15,725 bases of DNA from positions 1-15,725 of the forward strand of contig CAKUNB010000024.1 of NCBI GenBank assembly GCA_934668285.1. Direction: 5' to 3'. This document shows, piece after piece, positions 7,721 through 14,373 of the stretch (positions are counted from its first letter, which is position 1; each line of letters starts with the position of its first letter). The notes beneath the pieces were generated by a model that searched no databases, was not told the origin of the DNA, and was given only the letters and a program-made list of their open reading frames with translations. The DNA is from an uncultured Oscillospiraceae bacterium. Lineage in GTDB: Bacteria > Bacillota > Clostridia > Oscillospirales > Oscillospiraceae. Both the position numbers and the translations under genes were made by a program.

Positions 7721-7756
7721 CTCCGTATGTCCTATCGTTCAGGATGACATACGGAG
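7721..7756. promoter_or_regulatory. Inverted repeat at the glmS transcription start and ribosome site (possible operator)
   Basis: Perfect 11-bp arms CTCCGTATGTC (7721-7731) and GACATACGGAG (7746-7756) are separated by 14 bases. The left arm, read on the minus strand, contains the glmS ribosome site (CGGAGG, completed by base 7720). The right arm abuts the TATAAT box, so much of it lies upstream of the expected start at about 7750. This favours a protein operator spanning roughly -6 to +30; an RNA hairpin hiding the ribosome site is possible if transcription starts earlier, and a shorter ATGTC/GACAT stem would remain in the transcript. Confidence 0.6.
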
Positions 7757-7785
7757 ATTATACTCTACTTATTTGCCAAAATCAA
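7757..7785 (-). promoter_or_regulatory. glmS: glmS promoter
   Basis: On the minus strand, TTGATT (7785-7780) and TATAAT (7762-7757) are separated by exactly 17 bases. This is the best sigma-A-type promoter in the window. The predicted start is about 7750, giving a leader of about 40 bases. It lies in the gap after the dprA-like stop codon. Confidence 0.82.
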
Positions 7786-7820
7786 CTGAAAATTTGCATT
7801 TTCCTGCGGTCGCGGAAAAA

Positions 7821-8684
7821 TCAATCGAAAATGGACAACTCACGCGGCGGCAAATCGTGCAAACTGCGCGGTGCGGCGGCGAGCAGCGACGCGCCCCGCT
7901 GTGCCAGTGCAGCGGCGTCGGGCGAGCCGTCGTCGTAGACATAGACCGCAGAGAGGCCGCGCTCCAGGCTTTCCGTTGCACCGCTCCAGCTTCCGCCGCG
8001 TCCGGCGGTGCACTGCGCGACAAAGGCCGTGCCGCCGAGGGCGTAGATATAGCGGTTACGGCGCAGGGCGCGAATCGTCGAAAACGGTACATCCCAGCCC
8101 TCGTCGCTGCAAAACAGCACGCCGGACTGCGCCCTGTGTCCGGACAGCGCATCCGGAACGAAGCAGATGACCCGTCCGCCCGCCCGAAGGCAGGCGTTTT
8201 GTCCCGCGCGATCCGCTCCCGCAGCGCCGCCGGAGACCAGCGCCCGCCCCTCCCGCGCGGCCAGCGTGCCGATTGCGGCGGCGAAGCGCTCGTTTTCCGG
8301 CCGGATGCGGCGCGAGCCGGTCAGCGCGAGGCAGGGCGTACGGAGCAGCGCCGGATCGCCGCGCAGGAACAGGACGGGCGGACAGTCCGCTCCCAGCCTG
8401 CGCAGCGCGTCGGGAAACCGCGGGGAAAGGCGCGTTACGACCGCGATATCGGGCTGCGCCAGATAGTGCTCCAAAAGCGCCTGCCGTCCGGCCAGCGCGG
8501 TGATTCGCGCCGCCGCCGCCGGCGAAAAGCCCAGATGCTCCAGCGCGGGCGCGGTCAGCTCCTCGTTCGGCGGTGCGTCGGAGAAGCGTGCGGCCAGCTG
8601 GCGGTATTCCCACGCGCGCAGCGGCTGCACCGGCTGCCCCAGCGCACAGCACAGCAGCACGAGCAGCTGCTCGGCGCGGCGCAT
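7821..8684 (-). CDS. Divergent DprA/Smf-like (SLOG-fold) DNA-processing protein
   Basis: A 287-residue protein whose middle resembles the Rossmann-like core of DprA/Smf, which binds single-stranded DNA and loads RecA during uptake of DNA. Matching stretches: SPRFPDALRRLGADCPPVLFLRG (87-109), LALTGSRRIRPEN (119-131; canonical VGTR or VGSR), ALVSGGAAGADRAGQ (148-162; canonical SGxAxGID), and FSTIRALRRNRYIYALG (201-217; canonical FPxRNRIIAGLS). An N-terminal helical region (1-75) may be a helix-hairpin-helix-like part. The usual SGSLITA-like motif is only loosely present as GGSWSGATE (230-238), and there is no C-terminal winged helix. The ATG shares one base with the helicase stop (TGATG), so the two are translationally coupled. 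The fold family is likely; the classic DprA role is uncertain, and it could be a paralogue with another job. Confidence 0.72.
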   Translation of the reverse strand: MRRAEQLLVLLCCALGQPVQPLRAWEYRQLAARFSDAPPNEELTAPALEHLGFSPAAAARITALAGRQALLEHYLAQPDIAVVTRLSPRFPDALRRLGADCPPVLFLRGDPALLRTPCLALTGSRRIRPENERFAAAIGTLAAREGRALVSGGAAGADRAGQNACLRAGGRVICFVPDALSGHRAQSGVLFCSDEGWDVPFSTIRALRRNRYIYALGGTAFVAQCTAGRGGSWSGATESLERGLSAVYVYDDGSPDAAALAQRGASLLAAAPRSLHDLPPRELSIFD

Positions 8685-9862
8685 CAGCGGGTTTTCTTCG
8701 GCTTTTCCTCCTCCGGCGCGGGAATGAGGCAGCCGTATTCGTCAAAAATCATGGGCGTGATGTGATACTGCGAGAATTTTGCGATCTCGTCGAGCTTTGC
8801 CTTTTCGGGGAACGAGCCGATGAGCGTGAAGGCAATGCCCTTTTTCTGCGCGCGGCCGGTGCGGCCGATGCGGTGGACGTAATACTCGTTCTCGTCCGGC
8901 ACGTCGTAGTTGATCACGCCGTCCACGTCGTCCACGTCGATGCCGCGCGAGGCGACGTCCGTTGCAATCAGCACCGGCAGCTTTCCGGCGCGGAAGGCGG
9001 CCATCGTCTTTTCGCGCGTGGCCTGCTTGATGTCGCCGTGGAGGCAGTCGGCGGCGATACCCGCGCGGCGCAGGTCGTCGCTCAGCCGCTGGCACATCAC
9101 CTTCGTGTTGCAGAACACGATCACGCGCTCGAACGCGCCGGATTTCAGAATGCGCACCATTGCCGTCTCCTTCTCCATGCGCGGGACGGTAATGCTGTAC
9201 TGGTCAATGTCGGGCTTGCTCTCGGCGGTGGGCGCGACGGTGATCTCGACCTCGTCGCGCTGGTACATCCAGCTCACCGTCATGACCTCCTGCGAGATCG
9301 TCGCGGAGAACAGGCCGAGATTGACGCGGTTTTTGATGCGGTTGAGGATGTTCGTCACGTCGTCGAAGAAGCCCATGTCGAGCATCCGGTCGGCCTCGTC
9401 GAGGATGACGGTCTTGATGCCGTCAAAGCGGACCTTTTTGTGATTGTAGTGATCCATCAGGCGGCCCGGCGTCGCGACCAGAATCTGTGGGTGCTTGGCA
9501 AGGCTCTTGATCTGCGGCTCCATGCGCTGGCCGCCGTAGACGACCGTCACGCGAATTTCGGGCCGGTAGGTTAGCAGGCCGCGCAGCTCGTCGCCGATTT
9601 GCAGCGCCAGCTCGCGCGTCGGCGCGAGGATCAGCGCCTGAATCTGCTCGTTTTCGGGGTCGATGTGCTGAATCATCGGAATGCCGAAGGCAAAGGTCTT
9701 GCCCGTGCCGGTCGGCGCCTTGGCGATCACGTCGCGCCAGTCCATCAGCGGGCCGATGGCCTCCTGCTGAACCTTGGTCGGAACGCTCAGCCCCTTGTCG
9801 TCCAGCGCATGCAGAACGCGCTCGTCAATGCCGAGCTCCCGAAATGTCTTTTCATGTTCCAT
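8684..9862 (-). CDS. DEAD-box ATP-dependent RNA helicase
   Basis: A 392-residue helicase core with nearly no tail. Motifs in order: Phe7 and a Q-motif region (VPTKVQQEAI, 27-36), Walker A APTGTGKT (49-56), PTRELA (81-86), TPGRL (131-135), DEAD (155-158), SAT (186-188), FCNTK (250-254), TDVASRGID (301-309), and HRIGRTGR (330-337). It should unwind short RNA duplexes, for example in ribosome assembly or mRNA decay; the lack of a basic or RNA-binding tail resembles minimal RhlE/CshA-type cores, so a precise name is not justified. The start ATG at 9862-9860 has a GAGG site at good spacing. No convincing promoter is visible; the upstream 291 bases hold three hairpin modules. It is coupled to the dprA-like gene by a one-base overlap. 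Confidence 0.96.
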   Translation of the reverse strand: MEHEKTFRELGIDERVLHALDDKGLSVPTKVQQEAIGPLMDWRDVIAKAPTGTGKTFAFGIPMIQHIDPENEQIQALILAPTRELALQIGDELRGLLTYRPEIRVTVVYGGQRMEPQIKSLAKHPQILVATPGRLMDHYNHKKVRFDGIKTVILDEADRMLDMGFFDDVTNILNRIKNRVNLGLFSATISQEVMTVSWMYQRDEVEITVAPTAESKPDIDQYSITVPRMEKETAMVRILKSGAFERVIVFCNTKVMCQRLSDDLRRAGIAADCLHGDIKQATREKTMAAFRAGKLPVLIATDVASRGIDVDDVDGVINYDVPDENEYYVHRIGRTGRAQKKGIAFTLIGSFPEKAKLDEIAKFSQYHITPMIFDEYGCLIPAPEEEKPKKTR

Positions 9863-9910
9863 GTGTATGCCTCATTTGCTATAAAAATTTTATTATGTTA
9901 CATTGTGCGC

Positions 9911-9976
9911 GCAGTATCGAAAATCGTTCGTAGGGCGGGGTGCCCTCCCCCCGCCGCGCGCAGGCACTATCGATAG
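9911..9976 (+). repeat. GTAGGG-type hairpin repeat, copy 2 module A
   Basis: The linker-like GCAGTATCGA (9911-9920), then TTCGTAGGGCGGGG and a GC stem (GGCGGGG 9934-9940, CCCCGCC 9949-9955), then GCAGGCACTATCGATA (9960-9975 region). It is almost the same as the copy at 5775-5816, with one substitution in the stem (TCACCCC to TCCCCCC). It opens the 291-base gap 9863-10153 between the helicase and tatD, which holds only these repeats. Confidence 0.75.
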
Positions 9977-9983
9977 ACGGTTT

Positions 9984-10018
9984 GTAGGGGACGGCGCGAC
10001 GTGGGCATCGCGCCCTAC
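9984..10018 (-). repeat. GTAGGG-type hairpin repeat, copy 2 module B
   Basis: A module bounded by GTAGGG (9984-9989) and CCCTAC (10013-10018) with inner arms GGCGCGA (9993-9999) and TCGCGCC (10008-10014). Read on the minus strand it begins GTAGGGCGCGATG, i.e. it is a GTAGGG module in inverted orientation relative to its two neighbours. Confidence 0.65.
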
Positions 10019-10058
10019 GCAAGGAACGACCTTGGGTGCAAAAAACGTCCTCTTATGC

Positions 10059-10104
10059 GTAGGGGCCGATGCTTACATCGGCCCGTTGCAGGAAGCATCG
10101 ATTT
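10059..10104 (+). repeat. GTAGGG-type hairpin repeat, copy 2 module C
   Basis: GTAGG is followed by a perfect 9-bp stem GGGCCGATG (10063-10071) / CATCGGCCC (10076-10084) with tetraloop CTTA, then the linker TTGCAGGAAGCATCGAT. The architecture matches copy 1 although the stem sequence is entirely different, which shows that the stem is conserved as structure and not as sequence. Confidence 0.72.
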
Positions 10105-10153
10105 CACCGCAAGCTATCCTGTAACTGGCGCCTGCTGTTTCTGCGGCAAAGCG

Positions 10154-10912
10154 TCAGATTCCGTACAGTCTGCGGGCGTTCTCTGTTGTGATACGGCCTG
10201 CCTCCTCTGGGGTGAGGCCGCGCAGGGCGGCGAGCTTTTGGGCGACCAGCGGCACATAGCGGCTGTCGTTGCGGCGGCCGCGGTACGGCTCGGGGGCCAT
10301 GTAGGGGCAGTCGGTTTCGATCAGGATGCGGTCGAGCGGCAGCGCCTGCGCCACCTCGACGGCCTTTCGCGCATTCTTAAAGGTCAGAACGCCGGTGAAG
10401 CCAATGTACCAGCCGCGCTCGACGAGCCAGAGTGCCATTTCCTTCGCGCCGGAAAAGCAGTGAAACACGCCGCGCACGTCCGGATGCCGCCGCACGATGT
10501 CCATCGCGTCGGCGTGCGCCTCGCGCTCGTGGACGATGACCGGCAGCTTTAAGGCTTCGGCCAACTCGAGCAGCTGCTCAAAAGCGATGATCTGCTGCGC
10601 GCGCGGAACGTCCTCGTAGTGATAGTCCAGCCCGATCTCGCCGATGGCCTTCACCTTCGGCTGCGCGGCGAGGGCGCGGTAGCGGTCGAGAAGCCGCCCG
10701 TCCACGTGGTCGGCGTCGTCCGGATGGCTGCCGACGGCGGCCCAGACGAACGGATACCGCTCCGCCAGCGCGACCGACCGCTCCGACGACGGCAGATCGC
10801 ACCCAACGTTCATAATGCCGCCGACACCGTGCGCCTGCAGCGTCGAGAAAATCTCCTCCCGATCGCCGTCAAACCGCGCGTCATCCAGATGCGCATGGGA
10901 ATCAAAATACAT
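10154..10912 (-). CDS. TatD-family metal-dependent hydrolase (DNase)
   Basis: A 252-residue TIM-barrel hydrolase of the TatD family, whose members act as Mg-dependent 3'-5' exonucleases on DNA or RNA. Expected metal ligands are present: H6 and H8 (FDSHAHLD, 3-10), Glu92 (GEIGLDYHY, 91-99), His128 (PVIVHERE, 124-131), His151 (FHCFSG, 150-155) and Asp201 (IETDCPYMAP, 198-207). RGRRND (211-216) is also typical. Length is standard for the family. The ATG has a GAGGTAAC site 7 bases upstream. In many Firmicutes the homologue (YabD) lies beside metS or rnmV; here it stands alone, flanked by hairpin repeats on both sides. A weak promoter is possible at 10933-10960. Confidence 0.95.
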   Translation of the reverse strand: MYFDSHAHLDDARFDGDREEIFSTLQAHGVGGIMNVGCDLPSSERSVALAERYPFVWAAVGSHPDDADHVDGRLLDRYRALAAQPKVKAIGEIGLDYHYEDVPRAQQIIAFEQLLELAEALKLPVIVHEREAHADAMDIVRRHPDVRGVFHCFSGAKEMALWLVERGWYIGFTGVLTFKNARKAVEVAQALPLDRILIETDCPYMAPEPYRGRRNDSRYVPLVAQKLAALRGLTPEEAGRITTENARRLYGI

Positions 10913-10932
10913 GACGTTACCTCAAATTCAAT

Positions 10933-10960
10933 AAAATACCGGAACGCAGAAGCAAAGCAA
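10933..10960 (-). promoter_or_regulatory. Weak candidate promoter of tatD
   Basis: On the minus strand TTGCTT (10960-10955) and TATTTT (10938-10933) are 16 bases apart, 21 bases before the tatD ATG. Both boxes are poor, so this is only a suggestion; transcription could also arrive from the ymdB operon, since no U-tailed terminator is visible between. Confidence 0.28.
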
Positions 10961-11000
10961 CCCCGCGCCAGCAGGCGCACGTTGCGGTATGGTTTGCAGC

Positions 11001-11042
11001 AAAATCGAAGTGCCAGCACGGACGGTCAATGACCGCCCCTAC
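11001..11042 (-). repeat. GTAGGG-type hairpin repeat, copy 3 module D
   Basis: On the minus strand GTAG is followed by the stem GGGCGGT (11038-11032) / ACCGTCC (11026-11020), 7 bp with one G-U pair and loop CATTG, then a linker variant GCTGGCACTTCGATTTTG (11016-10999). It lies in the 204-base gap between tatD and the YhaN-like gene. Confidence 0.65.
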
Positions 11043-11067
11043 GGTGTGGAACGGTGGTGCCAACGGC

Positions 11068-11115
11068 GGCGGGATCAGGGGACCCCGCCCTACGAATAAT
11101 ATCGAAAGTGCCTGC
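11068..11115 (-). repeat. GTAGGG-type hairpin repeat, copy 3 module E
   Basis: On the minus strand: linker GCAGGCACTTTCGATA (11115-11100), then TTCGTAG and a 9-bp stem with one G-U pair (arms 11089-11081 and 11076-11068) around the tetraloop CCCT. It begins just past the YhaN-like stop codon. The linker plus TTCGTAGGGCGGGG closely matches module A at 9911-9940, but in inverted orientation. Confidence 0.7.
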
Positions 11116-11116
11116 T

Positions 11117-13306
11117 TTACGGAAGTGCGCGGCAGGTGAAGAGGAGAATCTGGCGGTTTTCCGCCTCCTGCCGCAGGAGGCGCAGGGCGGCGGCGGCGCG
11201 GGTGTCGTCGAAGTTCACCAGCGTGTCGTCCAGCACGAGCGGGGCGCTCTCCGGCAGCAGGCGGCGGCACATCGCCAGCCGCAGCGCCAGATACATCTGA
11301 TCGGCTGTGCCGCAGCTCATCGCGGCGGCCGGACGCAGCACCACGCCGTCCGCCTCGCGGACGGACAGCCGCATGTCCGGCGCGAGCAGCAGGCTGGAAT
11401 ACTTTTCCTCCGTTAGCTCGGCCAGAATCGCGCCCGCCTCGGCGGTGATCTGCGGGGAGAAGCGGGAGCGCAGCGTTTCGTCCGCCGTCTGCACCGCCTC
11501 GGCGGCCAGCTCGACGGCCTGCGCGGCCTGCTGCGCGGCGTTTAACGCGTCCTCGGTCTGTTCCAGCTCGGCGCGGAGGGCGACCGCGTCGCCCTTGGCC
11601 TCGATCATGCCGCGCTGCTTGGCCAGTGCCGTCGTTAGGCGAAGCTGCTCCTTCTGCGCGGCGGCGAGGTCGTAGCGCAGCTTTGCTTCGTCAATTTGCA
11701 GCGCCTCGGGGTCGGGCGCGGCGGCGGGAGCACCCTCCAGCAGCAGCCGCATGGATTGCAGCTGCGCCTCCTGCTGCTCGGCGGCGCGGGTCTGGGCGGC
11801 CAGCTCCGCGTGAACGCGCAGCGCCGCCGCAACGGCCTCGTGTGCCGCTGCCGGTGTGCGGCAGTCGGGCGCAAAGCCCGCAATTTCCGCAACCAGCGCG
11901 TCGAGCGCTGCCTGCGATTCGGTCACGTGATTGGATAGCGTCTGCTTCTGCGCGGCGGCATCGGCGCGGGCCGCGTCGTAGGCCGCCTGCTTTTCCGCAT
12001 AGCGCTCGGCCAGCGGGAGAATTTCGTCGACACTTGTCACCTGATAGCGTGTCAGAAGCGCCGCCGCATCCGCGCGCTTGGCCTGTATTTTGGCCTTTGT
12101 GCGCAGGTTGACGATCAGGCAGACAGCGGCTGTCAGCTCGCTCGCGCCCAGAACGGCAAGCGGCACAGGGCCGAGCGTCGTCAGCGTCCAGACCAGCACG
12201 CCGATCACCGGAATCAGCACCAGCAGCACCGGCAGCAGCACCAGCAGCCGCCGAAGCGCAGCCAGCCGCTGCGCAGCGTCAGCTTCAGCGGCGCGATAGG
12301 CGGCGGCGTCCTGCTCGGCCTGCTGCTTGGCCTCCACGGCGGTTTTTCCCGCGAAGATCGGGTCGGCTTCAGGCGGCGCGACGGTCAGGTCGGTGAAGGC
12401 GGCCTCCATTTTCGCCGTTTGCAGGGCACTGTCGGCCTCGTCCAACCGGTGGGACAGCGCGTGCAGCGCGGCCTCGTCCGGCAGCCGCTGCGCGGTTTCC
12501 GCTAATTTGCGGCACTGCACCTGCTGCTGCGTTAATTGCAGCTCCAGCGAAGCCAGACCGGCTTGCTTTTTTGCGCTCTGCGCGCGCTCAACGCGCTGCG
12601 CCAGCGCCGTCAGCCGCGCCTGCTCCGCCGTCGCGTCCTCCAACGCGGCGGCAAGACGAAGCTGATCTTCCTGTAACGAATCAATTTCGGCCAGCGCCCG
12701 CCGCTGCCTGTCCGCCTGCGCGGTGAGCTGCGGGATGCGTCCGGCGCGGCCGGTGAGCTTGTTTTTGAGATTGCGCAGGTCCTTTTCCAGCTCCAGCGCG
12801 GTCTTAGCGCCGTCCTCGCCGGTGGAAACTAGCGCGCCGAGGCGCTTTTCCAGCGCCTGATCCTCGGAAACGGCCAGCCCGAGCTGGCGGATGAACGCCG
12901 TGCGCTCGAACACCGACCGCTCCACGCCGCACAGCACCTCGCCGCAGCGGTCGGCGGTCAGCTCGCGGACGGGCGCACCGCTTGCCGTCTCGTAGGCGCG
13001 GAACACGCCCATCGGCGCGCGGGCCGTGGAGCTGCGCTCGATGGTGATCTCGCGGCCGTTCCATTCCAGCTCCATGCTGCCCTCCATCGCCGAGCCGTCC
13101 CACGGCTTGTAGCGCTCCTTGGCGGGCAGAGTTTTGTTTTTTGTCAGACGCTCGGAGGTGTCAATGCCATATAGCATGGCGAGAAGAAAGGCGCTCCACG
13201 TCGATTTTCCCGCCTCGTTGGGCAGGCACAGAAGGTTCATGCCGGGCTGCAATTCCAGCTCGCCGTGGAGCTTGCCGAAGTTCGCCCGCAGCCGTTTGAT
13301 GATCAC
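11117..13306 (-). CDS. yhaN: YhaN/SbcC-like SMC-type ATPase with a membrane hairpin in the coiled coil
   Basis: A 729-residue ABC/SMC-type ATPase, related to Rad50/SbcC and closest in layout to Bacillus YhaN. Seen: Walker A region LPNEAGKST (28-36), a FIRQLG Q-loop-like site (138-143), long Ala/Gln/Glu-rich coiled coils (about 165-350 and 405-615), signature SCGTADQMYLALRLA (664-678), Walker B PLVLDD (689-694) and D-loop-like VNFDD (697-701). Between the coils sit two hydrophobic segments (about 353-374 and 381-401) split by a short Pro-containing turn, where Rad50 has its CxxC zinc hook; no such hook is visible. This predicts a membrane-anchored ATPase with cytosolic head. It starts with GTG overlapping the upstream phosphoesterase stop (GTGA), so the two are coupled like SbcD-SbcC. 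It is shorter than B. subtilis YhaN (roughly 960). Role in DNA end processing is inferred. Confidence 0.85.
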   Translation of the reverse strand: MIIKRLRANFGKLHGELELQPGMNLLCLPNEAGKSTWSAFLLAMLYGIDTSERLTKNKTLPAKERYKPWDGSAMEGSMELEWNGREITIERSSTARAPMGVFRAYETASGAPVRELTADRCGEVLCGVERSVFERTAFIRQLGLAVSEDQALEKRLGALVSTGEDGAKTALELEKDLRNLKNKLTGRAGRIPQLTAQADRQRRALAEIDSLQEDQLRLAAALEDATAEQARLTALAQRVERAQSAKKQAGLASLELQLTQQQVQCRKLAETAQRLPDEAALHALSHRLDEADSALQTAKMEAAFTDLTVAPPEADPIFAGKTAVEAKQQAEQDAAAYRAAEADAAQRLAALRRLLVLLPVLLVLIPVIGVLVWTLTTLGPVPLAVLGASELTAAVCLIVNLRTKAKIQAKRADAAALLTRYQVTSVDEILPLAERYAEKQAAYDAARADAAAQKQTLSNHVTESQAALDALVAEIAGFAPDCRTPAAAHEAVAAALRVHAELAAQTRAAEQQEAQLQSMRLLLEGAPAAAPDPEALQIDEAKLRYDLAAAQKEQLRLTTALAKQRGMIEAKGDAVALRAELEQTEDALNAAQQAAQAVELAAEAVQTADETLRSRFSPQITAEAGAILAELTEEKYSSLLLAPDMRLSVREADGVVLRPAAAMSCGTADQMYLALRLAMCRRLLPESAPLVLDDTLVNFDDTRAAAALRLLRQEAENRQILLFTCRALP

Positions 13307-14373
13307 AGCGCCACCTCCCGTCCGTCCATCAGATCGCGCAGCAGCCGCGCCGCCTGTGCAATGGTCGGCTTTTGTGCCTCGTCCGTCGCGTCATATTGCT
13401 GACGCAGCGCGTCGAGCGCGTAGCCGCGCAGGGTGTCCGCTCCGGCGTCCTGCCAGAGCGCCGCGCGGGGGACCGTCCGGTCGCGCAGGGAGAGACTGAA
13501 AAATTCGCCCTCCAATCGTTCCTGTAACGTTGCCAAATCCAGCCCGTCGGACGCGCCGGTGAAGATAATGCGGTAGCAGTCGCGCCGGTGCTCCGGCGGC
13601 AGCGCGGCCAGCACGGATTCCAGCGGGTCGTCGCCCGCCTCGACGGTCAGAATTTCGTAGCACCGGCTCTCGACGGGGACGAATTCCGCCGTCGCCGCGC
13701 CCTTTTCCAGCGTGCCGAGCAGCACGCCCTTTTTGCCGCACTCGTCAAAGCCGCGGCCCATCAGGCAGCCGGGGTAGGCGGCAAGCGTCGTGCCGAGCCG
13801 CGCCGAGCGCGGGGTGTGGATGTGGCCGAGCGCCAGATAATCCAGCCCGCTGGCGGCGATCTGGTCGGGCGTGACGGGCGCGTAGGGCGAATTCGGCTGC
13901 AAATCGCCGTGCAGCACCATGACGTTCAGCGCCGACGGGTCGTCCACGGTGAAATGCTCCAGCGGCGGCGGGCAGCTCTGCCCGTGGAACGCCGCGCCGT
14001 AGACGTTGCAGCCGAGCTTCGGCAGGGAAATACACTGCGGTGCTTCGCCGGTGAAAATATGGACGTTTTCGCCCCAGTCCTCCGTCAGGTACGGCGAACC
14101 GGAGACGAGCGCGTCGTGATTGCCCGGCGCGATGAAAATCTCGCCGGAAACGGCGGCAAAGAAGCGCTTTAACGCGTCGAGCGTGTCGCGGTAGACGTGC
14201 GCCCCGTCGAACAGGTCGCCCGACAGCAGCACCAGCTCGCGGTCACGGCAAAGCTCCGCCAGCTCGTCGAGCAGCTCGCGCTGCTCGCGGCGGCGCAGCG
14301 CCGCCTGCTCGCCGGTCAGCGCGGAAAAGGCGGCGTCCAGATGAAAATCCGCCGCGTGAAGAAACTTAATCAT
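13303..14373 (-). CDS. yhaO: YhaO/SbcD-like metallophosphoesterase (putative DNA exonuclease)
   Basis: A calcineurin-like phosphoesterase of 356 residues, the nuclease partner expected for the YhaN-like ATPase. All five metal-binding motifs are visible: ADFHLD (8-13), GDLFD (52-56), GNHD (84-87), HGD (155-157) and GHIHTPR (183-189). PGCLMGRGFDECGKKG (201-216) is typical of this branch. The C-terminal part (about 225-356) is less conserved and would be the capping/ATPase-contact region. The start chosen is the ATG at 14373-14371 (MIKFLHAADFH), which fits the family; an ATG six bases earlier (14379) is also possible. It overlaps the end of ymdB by 8 bases and the ATPase by 4, indicating one translationally coupled operon. 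By analogy to SbcCD/Mre11-Rad50 it should process DNA ends; this is inferred. Confidence 0.9.
   Translation of the reverse strand: MIKFLHAADFHLDAAFSALTGEQAALRRREQRELLDELAELCRDRELVLLSGDLFDGAHVYRDTLDALKRFFAAVSGEIFIAPGNHDALVSGSPYLTEDWGENVHIFTGEAPQCISLPKLGCNVYGAAFHGQSCPPPLEHFTVDDPSALNVMVLHGDLQPNSPYAPVTPDQIAASGLDYLALGHIHTPRSARLGTTLAAYPGCLMGRGFDECGKKGVLLGTLEKGAATAEFVPVESRCYEILTVEAGDDPLESVLAALPPEHRRDCYRIIFTGASDGLDLATLQERLEGEFFSLSLRDRTVPRAALWQDAGADTLRGYALDALRQQYDATDEAQKPTIAQAARLLRDLMDGREVAL

Noticed and set aside
7711..7820. glmS ribozyme upstream of glmS
   Set aside because: The gap is only 110 bases and contains a promoter; the conserved ribozyme core is not recognisable.
7800..7821. Hairpin TTTTCC/GGAAAA after the dprA-like gene as a terminator
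   Set aside because: The stem is interrupted and no U-run follows on the minus strand; it may only be chance.
8573..9574. Plus-strand open frame of 333 codons opposite the helicase and dprA-like genes
   Set aside because: It crosses two real overlapping genes and shows no family signature or ribosome site.
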